Assembly: GCF_003585885.1 (NCBI RefSeq)
Contig: NZ_NRHC01000016.1
Location: 55,707-119,706 of the forward strand
Reading direction: 5' to 3'
Length of the DNA stretch: 64,000 nucleotides
Source of the DNA: Psittacicella hinzii
GTDB taxonomy: Bacteria; Pseudomonadota; Gammaproteobacteria; Enterobacterales; Psittacicellaceae
The stretch's first letter is position 1, and each line of letters begins with the position of its first letter. The position numbers and the translations under genes were made by a program. Shown here piece by piece: positions 26,701 to 36,065 of this stretch. The notes under the pieces were generated by a model. That model was not told the origin of the DNA. It ran no database searches and saw only the letters and a program-made list of their open reading frames with translations.

Positions 26701-27795
26701 TTACTTATTATCATCTTTATTTAGATCTAGTCTAATAGGGTTTTCTAAATTATCAACTTTATCTTCAGAGTTTTTATTATTTTCTGTATCTTCTTTTTCT
26801 GAAGAATCTTCAGTTGATTTGTTTTCTTCTTGTTCGCTATTATCAGCTTTATTTTCAGTTTGAGAAGTTACTTCTTGAGCTGTTGTAGCATCTTCTTCAG
26901 GAGAATTTTCTTTTTCTTCTGCAGTAGATTCTTCTTGTTTAATCTCAGGAGTTACATTCTCTTGACTTGCTGATGATGTTTCATTGCTACTATCATCACT
27001 ATATAAAAAAGCTTGACGAATGTCAGCAAATACTGCGTAAACAACTTGGAATACCCCAGCAATAGTGTCAAAGATAATTTTTACTAACCAAACGAAGAAT
27101 TTAACATAAGTTTGTGGATCTAGTAGATCAGAATAGTTAAATGATCTAAGATTACATTTATGACAAGCACTTTCACTTTCTTCTTCATTTTCTTCAAATG
27201 TATCTTGAGTTGATAAATATGAAGTAGTTATAGTTAAAACAAAAACTAAAAATGCTGCAAGGAAAACAAATAAACTGTTGTAGCAAAATAAACTTAAACC
27301 ACCTAAAACAAATAGACTTAAGCTAAAGAAAGTTAGTAAAGATTTTCTTTGTTTAGCTGGTAATTTGTTGTAAAGGTTATGTCCTTCAGTTACAGCTTGA
27401 ACGATAGTTACATCATTTAAAAATAGGTAAGAATAAGCGCTGTGTAGTAGGACAAATACATAACTAGTAATGTATCCAATGATTAAGCCAACAACTAAAC
27501 CTAAAAAACCAGCTATGTGGAATAAAAATACTGCTAGACTAATACCAACTACTAATAGTAGAAGTTGAATAATAGTTAAAACTAAAAATGACCAGTAATA
27601 TTCACGGTGTTCATTTGTGCTAGGATTATATTGCGGGTTTAATGTATTTAATAAATGGAAATACACTATAGGTAAGAAAAGAACGACTATATATAGCTTA
27701 AAGAAAGCTAAACTAAAAAGCGAAAAGCCTAATAAAAGTTGTTTATTACTTTTAACAAAGTCCGCTACTTTAGTGCACAAAGCAGATTTGCTCAT
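26701..27795 (-). CDS. Uncharacterised multi-pass membrane protein with acidic C-terminal tail
   Basis: Not recognised. The start at 27795 has AAAGGA six bases upstream; the frame is open further but without support. Of 364 residues, about 20-50, 68-92, 95-118, 152-170 and 172-191 are hydrophobic helices, and 231-257 is another apolar stretch. A soluble segment holds an isolated CxxC (Cys211 and Cys214). Residues 267-364 are a low-complexity tail dominated by Glu, Asp, Ser, Asn and Thr, almost certainly disordered. It is divergent from lptF. Its function is unknown; an envelope role is only a guess from position. Confidence 0.75.
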   Translation of the reverse strand: MSKSALCTKVADFVKSNKQLLLGFSLFSLAFFKLYIVVLFLPIVYFHLLNTLNPQYNPSTNEHREYYWSFLVLTIIQLLLLVVGISLAVFLFHIAGFLGLVVGLIIGYITSYVFVLLHSAYSYLFLNDVTIVQAVTEGHNLYNKLPAKQRKSLLTFFSLSLFVLGGLSLFCYNSLFVFLAAFLVFVLTITTSYLSTQDTFEENEEESESACHKCNLRSFNYSDLLDPQTYVKFFVWLVKIIFDTIAGVFQVVYAVFADIRQAFLYSDDSSNETSSASQENVTPEIKQEESTAEEKENSPEEDATTAQEVTSQTENKADNSEQEENKSTEDSSEKEDTENNKNSEDKVDNLENPIRLDLNKDDNK

Positions 27796-27925
27796 AATTA
27801 TTCCTTTGCATAAATAAATTTGAAAAGTTATAGATAATCTGTATATCTTTATACTGATCGCTTTTCTATAGTTTATCAAATGTTTAAATTATTTCAAATA
27901 GAAAACGAGGATTAAGTTTAAGAAA

Positions 27926-27934
27926 TGGTATAAT
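27926..27934 (+). promoter_or_regulatory. Extended -10 promoter of lptF-lptG
   Basis: TGGTATAAT is a perfect extended -10 box 54 bases before the lptF ATG. The -35 region is weak. Confidence 0.65.
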
Positions 27935-27988
27935 TGTATGATCTTATAACCAGATTTTGTTATTAACTTTAACTACTATTTTTACAGA

Positions 27989-29323
27989 ATGATAATTCTA
28001 AAGTATTTAAAGAAAAACATTTTAAAAACGTTCGTTATTACGTTTTTAATTTTATTTTCGATATTTTTTGCACAACAACTTATTGTAGCATTTACACAAG
28101 TTAGTCGTGGGAATATTCCAGTAGGCTTTGTTTTCAAGTATATCCTCTTGAATATGCCTACTATGCTTCAATACTTTTTACCTTTTTCATTTTTCTTAGG
28201 GGTGTTATTTACTTTTATTCGTATGTATAACAACCAAGAAATGACGGTAATGTATGCTTGTGGACTTCCACATGGTAGAGTAATAAAAACTTTAATGTTA
28301 CCTACGAGCATTGTATTCTTAGTTTGCTTGTTCAACTCGTTTTTTCTTGCACCCGCTCTGTTAACAGAGAGTAGAAACCAAGTGCAATATTTTAGAACCA
28401 ATCCGACTTTTTCTTTAATTACTCCGGGTAGTTTTAACGCAATACCAAACACTAACTATATTTTATTTGTTAATAAAATTGATGGTAACGTAGCTAATGG
28501 TATTTATGTATTTGACTTTAATCAAGATAAAACAATTAATTTTATCATGAGCTCGCAGGGTAAAGTGGTTGTTCAAGATAATCAACGTTTAATTGTTCTT
28601 GAAAATGGTTCTATTTTCTCAAGAAATTTATCTGATAATTTTTACAACACGCTAACAGGTAATTTACCTGCGATAGCCAGAGAAAAAGTTCTAAGAGAAA
28701 ATGAGATAAAGGATCAAGGCGATGTAACTTTAACAGCTGAACAGCAAAAACAAATAGATGAGTTATTAACTCCACAAAAAGATGAAAACGGAATTTTAAT
28801 CTTTGATGCAAATAACTACCAATATAGTGATATTAAAAATGTCCTAAATGCTAATTTAGATAGCTTAAATAAGATAAATTTTGAAACATTAACTTTACGT
28901 ATTGGTTTAGTGCAACAAGAAACAAATTTAGAAGCTTATAAATTTAAGACTATTTTTCAGTTACTTGATCATGATGATAGTGATAAATTTAGAGTTTATT
29001 TGGAAATAGCTGTAAGATTTATTAACGCCTTGTCAGTATACTTATTTGCTTTATTAGCTTTTGTTTTCTCTAAAGTTAATCCTCGTCAAAGTAAGTATTC
29101 TAATGTTATTGTATCTACTTTCCTTTATTTTATTTATCTGTTAATTCTTAATTCTTTAAGTTCTGTTATTAACAAGGGTAAAGTGATAGATACAACCTTA
29201 CACATTTTTATCTTAACTAACATTCTTTATGTAATATTAGTATTTATTTTAATTACAGATAGACCTGCAATCAAAAAGAATGTTGTATTTGCTTATATAC
29301 GTAAATTTTTTGGAGGGCAGTAG
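27989..29323 (+). CDS. lptF: LPS export permease LptF
   Basis: One of the two inner-membrane subunits that, with LptB and LptC, extract lipopolysaccharide from the inner membrane. Topology is typical: three N-terminal helices (about 12-32, 50-75 and 100-122), a periplasmic jellyroll domain, and three C-terminal helices (about 345-365, 375-395 and 402-420). At 444 residues it is about 78 longer than E. coli LptF, with the extra length in the periplasmic part (about 205-310). lptG starts 3 bases after its stop. Confidence 0.9.
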   Translation: MIILKYLKKNILKTFVITFLILFSIFFAQQLIVAFTQVSRGNIPVGFVFKYILLNMPTMLQYFLPFSFFLGVLFTFIRMYNNQEMTVMYACGLPHGRVIKTLMLPTSIVFLVCLFNSFFLAPALLTESRNQVQYFRTNPTFSLITPGSFNAIPNTNYILFVNKIDGNVANGIYVFDFNQDKTINFIMSSQGKVVVQDNQRLIVLENGSIFSRNLSDNFYNTLTGNLPAIAREKVLRENEIKDQGDVTLTAEQQKQIDELLTPQKDENGILIFDANNYQYSDIKNVLNANLDSLNKINFETLTLRIGLVQQETNLEAYKFKTIFQLLDHDDSDKFRVYLEIAVRFINALSVYLFALLAFVFSKVNPRQSKYSNVIVSTFLYFIYLLILNSLSSVINKGKVIDTTLHIFILTNILYVILVFILITDRPAIKKNVVFAYIRKFFGGQ

Positions 29324-29326
29324 ATA

Positions 29327-30511
29327 ATGCTTTTTTTCCGTACGCTAGATAAGTATGTAGTTAAGAAAGTTAGCATAACTGTTATTTATACCTTAATCGG
29401 TTTAGTGCTCTTTAGTTTAATAATACGTATAACCGAAGAGGTTTCTAATGTAGGTAAAGGACTTTATACTTTAACAGATGCTTTACTATATTCTGTCCTA
29501 TTAGCTACTCCAGATATTAACACTTTTTTCCCTATGGCTGGCTTATTAGGAGCTATGATTGCTTTAGGACAACTAGCGTCTAATAGTGAATTAATTATTA
29601 TTCAAGCTTTAGGTGTATCACGTTTAAGAATATTTTGGGGACTTCTCTGGTTTGTAATTCCCTTTTCACTTTTTAATATGGCAGTACAACAGTGGGTAGC
29701 ACCACAGGCTGCTGCTTACGGTTACTCAATGAAAAGTTCTAAGATAAATAGTGGGAATTTTTACACAAGTAATCAAACTCTTTGGTCAAAAGCCAATGGA
29801 GAATTTGTTTATGCACAAGTAGGAAGTAACGCTAATTTAGAAGATATCTTAGTAATTAAATATGATGAAAATAACTTTTCATTATCGCAAGTTTTACTAA
29901 GTGATAAAGGGCAGTGGAATGCTGAAAGTAAGAGTTGGACATTAACTAATGTACAACAATTTATTTTTACTCAAGAGACTGGTTCACAGCTTGAAAGTGA
30001 TAAGGAAAATATCATTAAAAAGAACTTAGAAGTAGTAAATCAAGAGGGAATTGATAGATTAGTTAAAGAACTTTCAATTAATCAAAGCTTTAATGTTAAG
30101 CTTTATCAAGAGTTGAATTGGTCTTCAAACTTAACTCCAGATAAGCTAGTTCTTGTAAATCAAGATAGAAATAACTTTACGTTAACTTCTCTTTGGAGCT
30201 ATATTAAGTTCTTAACAGAGACTAATCAAAACTCTGATTCATATAGATATTTGTTCTGGTCAAAAATATTTGCTGGACTAAGCTTTTTTGTCATGATGTT
30301 TGTCGCTACTTCAAGTATTTTTGGTAATATGCGCAACATATCAATAATGATAAAAATATTCTTTGCAGTGATCCTTGGTTTAATTTTTTACGTCTTAAAC
30401 AATACAATTGGACCGCTATTAACTACTTATGGGATGCCACCAATTCTTTCTGCATTGGTACCTTCTCTTTTATTCTTTATTTATGGTTGTTACCTAGTAA
30501 AGAAAAAATAA
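29327..30511 (+). CDS. lptG: LPS export permease LptG
   Basis: Partner of LptF. The N-terminus LFFRTLDKYVVKKVSITV and the coupling region LASNSELIIIQALGVSRLRI (about 88-107) are characteristic of the YjgP/YjgQ family. There are six membrane helices around a periplasmic beta-jellyroll domain. At 394 residues it is slightly longer than E. coli LptG (360). It ends at a two-way terminator. Confidence 0.92.
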   Translation: MLFFRTLDKYVVKKVSITVIYTLIGLVLFSLIIRITEEVSNVGKGLYTLTDALLYSVLLATPDINTFFPMAGLLGAMIALGQLASNSELIIIQALGVSRLRIFWGLLWFVIPFSLFNMAVQQWVAPQAAAYGYSMKSSKINSGNFYTSNQTLWSKANGEFVYAQVGSNANLEDILVIKYDENNFSLSQVLLSDKGQWNAESKSWTLTNVQQFIFTQETGSQLESDKENIIKKNLEVVNQEGIDRLVKELSINQSFNVKLYQELNWSSNLTPDKLVLVNQDRNNFTLTSLWSYIKFLTETNQNSDSYRYLFWSKIFAGLSFFVMMFVATSSIFGNMRNISIMIKIFFAVILGLIFYVLNNTIGPLLTTYGMPPILSALVPSLLFFIYGCYLVKKK

Positions 30512-30513
30512 GC

Positions 30514-30549
30514 AAAAAATACAGCAGTTATGCACTGCTGTATTTTTTC
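30514..30549. terminator. Two-way terminator between lptG and ygfZ
   Basis: A perfect 15-bp stem (30514-30528 with 30534-30548), loop TATGC, with A and T runs at the ends, between convergent genes. Confidence 0.92.
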
Positions 30550-30551
30550 TT

Positions 30552-31478
30552 TTATGGTGTCACGTCAGAAGAGTGATAAATTTTAATTGGAGTGAGGTCA
30601 AATGTGGATTTAGTCTCATTCACTTCTAAACAATAATTTGTCTCTTCTGGTAAAAGTTTACTGCTTAAAACAGTATCAACTAACCAAGTATTTTCATCTT
30701 GTTGGTAAATACCTAAAATATATCCCGAGCTTTTTAAGGAGCCGTTATCAAGTTTTGCCATTAGAGTAACTTCAATATGTTGAAGTTCAATCTTAGATTC
30801 ATTTGTAACTTTAAAAGTAACATGAGTTTGGCTGTTAACCCCTCTAAACTTAGCTCGAGCAATTCCTTCTTGACCTTGGTAGCATCCTTTACGATAGCTA
30901 ATAGCTTCTTCTATATGGTCTATACCTAGGGCTTGAGGTAAGAATTTATCAACATACTCATCTTTTAGGTTATAAACAAAACCATTTAGAGTTGTTAGAG
31001 TAAAAAATTGTTCTTCAGATAATAACTCTACTTCATTATTAGAAAGTAACTCTCTAAGTGTTTCAGGAGTAGTGTTTTGTTCTGCAATGAAGAATGCAGT
31101 GTTGCCTGTAGTGTTTACTAGGGCAATATTGTCATTTAGTTCTTTATATCCTAACTCATAGTCAGAAAGAGTAGCTAAATAAATTTCGCAGTTAGAAACT
31201 AATTCAATAGCTACATCACTAAAGATTGCGTATTTTTTAAAATGAGCAAGTAAACGGTCTGCATTTGTTTTACCGTAAACAAGCATAAAGAGGCTATTTT
31301 CATTTACTTTAACAAGTCTAAAGGTAGCAATTACTTTACCAGTGTGAAAAGTAACACATGAATAAGTAGAACTTCCGACTTGTAAAGTATCTAAGTTTAC
31401 AGGTATTTGACCTTGTAAGAATTTGCTAGCATCTTTACCTTTAAAAGAGATGTAGTACCAATTTTTTTGGATTTTCAT
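30552..31478 (-). CDS. ygfZ: tRNA-modifying/Fe-S repair folate protein YgfZ
   Basis: A folate-binding GcvT-like protein that supports MnmE- and MiaB-dependent tRNA modification and Fe-S enzyme maturation. The family signature KGCYxGQE is present as SYRKGCYQGQEGIAR with the key Cys199. The 308-residue product matches the family (about 326). N-terminal ISFKGKDASKFLQGQIPVNL is the folate-domain start. It is a single gene with its own upstream region. Confidence 0.92.
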   Translation of the reverse strand: MKIQKNWYYISFKGKDASKFLQGQIPVNLDTLQVGSSTYSCVTFHTGKVIATFRLVKVNENSLFMLVYGKTNADRLLAHFKKYAIFSDVAIELVSNCEIYLATLSDYELGYKELNDNIALVNTTGNTAFFIAEQNTTPETLRELLSNNEVELLSEEQFFTLTTLNGFVYNLKDEYVDKFLPQALGIDHIEEAISYRKGCYQGQEGIARAKFRGVNSQTHVTFKVTNESKIELQHIEVTLMAKLDNGSLKSSGYILGIYQQDENTWLVDTVLSSKLLPEETNYCLEVNETKSTFDLTPIKIYHSSDVTP

Positions 31479-31656
31479 AGAGTAAATTCTTATAGTTAGT
31501 ACTTTGTGGTTTGCGATTTTAACGAATATTATACTCTCAAAAGTAAATGGTGAAAGATATTTCTTTTAAATCTACGGATCTTCTTGTAAAATATAGAGGT
31601 GTAACTAATTTTTACATACCTAAAACTATTTTTAAAAATTCAAACAAATAAAAATC

Positions 31657-33306
31657 ATGAGCTTAAAGAAAACCTTAATTAGTTTTGCAGGTTTAGCCGC
31701 AGTTGTGGGTGGGGTTGCTGCCTACATGAACTCAGGCAAAAATATTGATGATAAAAGAGTAACTGCAACTAATGACAAAACTTTAGTATTTTGTATTGGG
31801 CGATCCCCAAGAGCATTAAGTCCAGCTATAGTAGCGGACGGAACTTCTTATAACTCCTCATCGCGTGTAATTTTTAATCGTTTAGTAGAAAATGAGCGTG
31901 GGAGTACAAAATTAATTCCAGCATTAGCAGAGTCTTGGGAAGTTAGTGAAGATTCTCTTGAAGTAACATTGCATTTACGTAAAGGTGTAACTTTTAACGA
32001 CAATGATATTTTTACACCAACAAGAGAATTTAACGCTGATGATGTTATTTTTACTTTTTCTCGTATGCTAGATAAAGATAATCCTTACAACAAAGTAGGT
32101 GGTGGGAATTATCCTTATTGGAATATTATGGGATTTAGTAGTTTAGTAAATCACCTAGAAAAAGTGGATGATTATACGGTTAAGGTTTACCTAAATCAGC
32201 CTAATGTTACTTTTGTCTCTGACTTAGCAATGGATGTGTTATCTATTTATTCTAAGGAGTACGCTGACTTTTTATTAAGTGAAGGTAAACCTGAATTAAT
32301 TGATCAAAAACCAATTGGTACAGGTCCTTGGAAATTAGATACTTACATTAAAGATACCGCAATTCGTTATACAGTTAACCCTAATTATTTTAGAGGTCAG
32401 GCTGATATTGGTACTTTAATTTACAGTATTACTCCAGATCCAACTTCGCGTTTAGCAAAAGTAATTACGGGTCAGTGTGATTTCATGGAAGCTCCTAATT
32501 CAATTGATCAGGCTACTGTAATAGATAAATATAACTTAAAGACTAGTCTACAAACTGGTTTAAACGTGGCTTATCTTGCATTAAATAATGACCTTGAAGT
32601 ATTAAAAGATGTAAGAGTACGTCGCGCTTTAGACATGGCAATAGATAAAGAAGCAATTGCTAAACTAGTTTATAACGATCAAGTGGTTGTTGATGGGCAT
32701 GTGCTAACTTCTACTATGCTGGGTTATGATCCTGACTTAAAAGTAGCTAAATATGATCCAGAAGAAGCTAAAAAATTACTTGCACAGGCTGGTTACCCAA
32801 ATGGTTTCTCAATCAAAATATTTGTACAGCCAGTATCAAGATCTTCAAATCCAAATCCAAGAAGAACTGCGGAATTAATTCAGCAAGATTGGAAGAAAAT
32901 TGGTGTAGAAGCAACTTTAGAGACTACAGAGTATAACGAGTTTATTAAACAGACAAGAGCAGGTAACTTTGAAACAGGAACTTATGGTTGGTCTGGAGAT
33001 AACGGTGATTCTGATAACTTCTTAACTCCATTACTTTCAAGTGGTTCTATTGGTAAATCAAATTACTCTCGTTTTAATAACTCTGAATTTGATCGCTTAG
33101 TTGAGTTAGCTCGCACTACAGCAGATACAGACGAGCGTGCAAAAATTTACGCTCAAGCTGAAAGAGTGTTTGTTGAAAATCAGCCGTTTATTGTGATAGG
33201 TCACTCAATGCTGTTAGCAATTATGAGACCTGAAGTATTAGATTACAAATATACACCGTTTGGCTTTGTTGAGTTTTATGGTGTAAAACTTGCAGATAGA
33301 AATTAG
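31657..33306 (+). CDS. dppA: Peptide (or heme) ABC transporter substrate-binding protein DppA
   Basis: A periplasmic SBP_bac_5 protein of 549 residues that captures small peptides; in pasteurellae relatives also carry heme. It aligns throughout to E. coli DppA: GTSYNSSSRVIFNRLVE, PALAESWEVSEDS, KPIGTGPWKL, and SGDNGDSDNFLTPL. The N-terminus (KK, then a hydrophobic stretch about 8-23) is a signal sequence without a lipobox cysteine; cleavage is not obvious and it might remain membrane-tethered. It is the first gene of dppABCDF and starts 8 bases before dppB. Confidence 0.92.
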   Translation: MSLKKTLISFAGLAAVVGGVAAYMNSGKNIDDKRVTATNDKTLVFCIGRSPRALSPAIVADGTSYNSSSRVIFNRLVENERGSTKLIPALAESWEVSEDSLEVTLHLRKGVTFNDNDIFTPTREFNADDVIFTFSRMLDKDNPYNKVGGGNYPYWNIMGFSSLVNHLEKVDDYTVKVYLNQPNVTFVSDLAMDVLSIYSKEYADFLLSEGKPELIDQKPIGTGPWKLDTYIKDTAIRYTVNPNYFRGQADIGTLIYSITPDPTSRLAKVITGQCDFMEAPNSIDQATVIDKYNLKTSLQTGLNVAYLALNNDLEVLKDVRVRRALDMAIDKEAIAKLVYNDQVVVDGHVLTSTMLGYDPDLKVAKYDPEEAKKLLAQAGYPNGFSIKIFVQPVSRSSNPNPRRTAELIQQDWKKIGVEATLETTEYNEFIKQTRAGNFETGTYGWSGDNGDSDNFLTPLLSSGSIGKSNYSRFNNSEFDRLVELARTTADTDERAKIYAQAERVFVENQPFIVIGHSMLLAIMRPEVLDYKYTPFGFVEFYGVKLADRN

Positions 33307-33314
33307 TTACAACT

Positions 33315-34316
33315 ATGTTTTCAATTATTTTAAAGAAAGTGTTAATGTTGATTCCTACCTTTTTTGGAATAACAATTTTAACCTTTATCCTAGTGCATTC
33401 TTTACCTGGTGATCCAGTATTAGCAATGCTTGGAGATAAAACTCCTTCTGAAGAGGAATATGCAGCTATGAAAGCTGCTTTAGGATTAGATCAGTCTTTA
33501 GTAAGTCAGTATTTAATCTATATAAAAAATATCTTTAGTGGGAATTTTGGTATTAGTTTTAATACAGGTTTACCTGTATTGGAAGAATTCTTTGATCGTT
33601 TCCCAGCAACTTTAGAATTAAGTATTACGGCAATTTTATTTGCTTGCTGTTTGGGTATGCCAATTGGGATTATTGCAGCATTGAATCGCGGTAAATGGTT
33701 AGATAATTTATTAATGTCTATCTCATTAATTGGTTATTCAATGCCAGTATTCTGGTGGGGGCTAATCTTAGTAATGGTATTTTCTATTACCCTACACTGG
33801 CTACCTGTATCTGGATATATTGGTATAGAATATTTTATTCCGCAAAAAACAGGCTTCTCGATTATTGATGCAATCTTATCTAAAGATGTTGGTGCGTTAA
33901 AATCAGCATTTGCCCATATTATTTTACCAACCATTGCTTTAGGAACTATTCCAACAGCAATTATTGCTCGTATGACTCGTTCGTCTATGTTAGAAGTGTT
34001 AAATGAAGGTTTTATTCAATCTTTAAGAGCACGTGGATTTGGAAGTTATCGAGTTATTGTAGGACATGCGTTACGTAATGCTCTAATTCCAATTATAACT
34101 ATCCTTGGTGTTATCGTTGGGGGCTTAGTGTCAGGTGCAATTTTAACAGAAACTATTTTTGCATGGCCAGGTGTGGGCAAATGGTTAGTTGATGCAATTA
34201 ACTCTAGAGATTTCCCTGTAATTCAGTCTGCAATTTTATTCATTGCAATTTTTGTGATTTTAATCAATTTCCTTGTAGATATTCTTTATACCTTAGTTAA
34301 TCCAAGAGCAAAATAA
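33315..34316 (+). CDS. dppB: Dipeptide ABC transporter permease DppB
   Basis: An inner-membrane permease of 333 residues with six helices. The family N-terminus has LMLIPTFFGITILTFILVHSLPGDP with GDKTPSEEEYAAMKAALGL. The ATPase-contact EAA loop is RARGFGSYRVIVGHALRNAL. It sits 8 bases after dppA and 1 base before dppC. Confidence 0.94.
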   Translation: MFSIILKKVLMLIPTFFGITILTFILVHSLPGDPVLAMLGDKTPSEEEYAAMKAALGLDQSLVSQYLIYIKNIFSGNFGISFNTGLPVLEEFFDRFPATLELSITAILFACCLGMPIGIIAALNRGKWLDNLLMSISLIGYSMPVFWWGLILVMVFSITLHWLPVSGYIGIEYFIPQKTGFSIIDAILSKDVGALKSAFAHIILPTIALGTIPTAIIARMTRSSMLEVLNEGFIQSLRARGFGSYRVIVGHALRNALIPIITILGVIVGGLVSGAILTETIFAWPGVGKWLVDAINSRDFPVIQSAILFIAIFVILINFLVDILYTLVNPRAK

Positions 34317-34317
34317 T

Positions 34318-35217
34318 ATGTCAACTGTTAGTCATACAGATGAAGTTTATGGCAAGTCATCATTTAGTTTGTTTGTCAGAGCTTTTGTACAAAATAAAGG
34401 TGCGGTTATTGGATTATTATTTATTATCCTTTTAACTTTAGCCGCTATATTTGCACCTTATATAGCACCTTATGATCCAATTCAACAATTTAGAGATAAT
34501 TCTTTACAGCCACCTATGTGGTTAGAAGGTGGATCATCTCAATTTATCCTTGGTACAGATGACCTTGGTAGAGATATTCTTTCTCGAATTATCTATGGAG
34601 CTCGTGTATCTATCCTAAATGGGTTAATCATTGTAGCAATCTCTTCAATGATTGGCGTATTTTTAGGAACTATTGCCGGATATTATGGTGGGGTTTTAGA
34701 TATTGTAATTTCACGTTTAGTAGATATTATTATGTCTTTACCATCTTTACTTGTAGCTATTGCTGTAGTTGCTGTACTAGGACCTTCATTAAAAAATGCA
34801 GCCTTAGCAATTGGGGTAATTTCAATTCCATCTTATGTTCGTTTAATGCGTATCGGTGTAAGAATTGAAAAGTCAAAAGATTATGTAACTGCTTCTCGCT
34901 TATTAGGTGCAGGTAATTTCAAATTAATGTTTGCAAATATTTTACCTAACACTTTAACACCGGTAGCGGTACAAATGACCTTAGGTTTTTCAAGTGCCAT
35001 TTTAACCATGTCAGCACTTGGTTTCTTAGGTATGGGAGCGCAACCACCAGCTCCAGAATGGGGAACTATGTTATCAGAGTCAACTCGCTATTTCCTATCA
35101 GCATGGTGGACGGTAACTTTTCCAGGGTTAGCAATCTTATTAACCGTTTTAGGCTTTAACTTTATGGGTGATGGTGTACGTGATGCCTTAGACCCTAAAT
35201 TAAGACAGTCTAATTAG
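34318..35217 (+). CDS. dppC: Dipeptide ABC transporter permease DppC
   Basis: Second permease subunit, 299 residues. It has FVQNKGAVIGLLFIILLTLAA at the first helix, LGTDDLGRDILSRIIYGARVS, and the EAA-type loop ASRLLGAGNFKLMFANILPN. The C-terminal PEWGTMLSESTRYFLSAWW is typical of DppC/OppC. Confidence 0.94.
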   Translation: MSTVSHTDEVYGKSSFSLFVRAFVQNKGAVIGLLFIILLTLAAIFAPYIAPYDPIQQFRDNSLQPPMWLEGGSSQFILGTDDLGRDILSRIIYGARVSILNGLIIVAISSMIGVFLGTIAGYYGGVLDIVISRLVDIIMSLPSLLVAIAVVAVLGPSLKNAALAIGVISIPSYVRLMRIGVRIEKSKDYVTASRLLGAGNFKLMFANILPNTLTPVAVQMTLGFSSAILTMSALGFLGMGAQPPAPEWGTMLSESTRYFLSAWWTVTFPGLAILLTVLGFNFMGDGVRDALDPKLRQSN

Positions 35218-35225
35218 GAGGAAAA

Positions 35226-36053
35226 GTGACTAATAATATTTTAAGTGTTAAAAATTTAAAAGTTACCTTTGGTAAGAAAACCAATCCTCCAACTTTAAAA
35301 GGTATTTCATTTGTTGCTCCTGAAGGAAAGATTTTAGGAGTTGTTGGGGAATCAGGTTCAGGTAAATCAATTACATCTTTAGCAATTCTGGACATTCTTG
35401 GTAAGAGTGCTCACATAGAAGCAGAAGAAATTAAGTTAGATGGTATAGATTTCTTTAATTTACCTAAAAAACAAAAAAGAAATTACCTGGGTAAAACGAT
35501 TTCTTATATTTTCCAAGATGCTTTAAATGCTTTAGATCCTACTTATACTATTGGTAAGCAAATTATTGAAACTTTACAAGTTCACCATCCTAAAAAATCT
35601 GTAAGAGAATATGAAGAGATGGCGGTTGAGTTGCTTGAGCAAGTAGGGATTACTGAACCTAGATCTCGTCTAGATTACTACCCACATCAATTATCAGGTG
35701 GGCAGTTACAGAGAATAATGATAGGTATAGCTATTTCAAGCAAACCTAAGATCTTAATTGCAGATGAGCCAACTACGGCTTTAGATGTGATTATTCAAAA
35801 ACAGATAGTAGATCTGTTATTAAAAATTCAGAAAGAGAATAATATGACAATGATTTTTATCAGTCATAACTTAGCACTAATTTCTGAAATTTCAGATCAT
35901 ATTATTGTAATGTCTCAAGGTGAGATTGTTGAGGAGGGATCTGTATCTGATATCTTCTTAAACCCTCAGCAAGAATATACTCGCGCTTTAATCAGTTCAC
36001 TTCCACAGTTTGCTAAAAATTTAGAACCAATCAAATTAGCAAATAAGAATTAA
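35226..36053 (+). CDS. dppD: Dipeptide ABC transporter ATPase DppD
   Basis: A GTG start is used (35226), with AGGAGG four bases upstream. The 275-residue ATPase has Walker A GESGSGKS, the signature LSGGQLQRIMIG, Walker B LIADEPTTALD and the H-loop ISHNL. It is about 50 residues shorter than E. coli DppD (327), lacking most of the C-terminal oligopeptide/HPY region. dppF begins 12 bases downstream. Confidence 0.93.
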   Translation: MTNNILSVKNLKVTFGKKTNPPTLKGISFVAPEGKILGVVGESGSGKSITSLAILDILGKSAHIEAEEIKLDGIDFFNLPKKQKRNYLGKTISYIFQDALNALDPTYTIGKQIIETLQVHHPKKSVREYEEMAVELLEQVGITEPRSRLDYYPHQLSGGQLQRIMIGIAISSKPKILIADEPTTALDVIIQKQIVDLLLKIQKENNMTMIFISHNLALISEISDHIIVMSQGEIVEEGSVSDIFLNPQQEYTRALISSLPQFAKNLEPIKLANKN

Positions 36054-36065
36054 AGGATCTTAATT

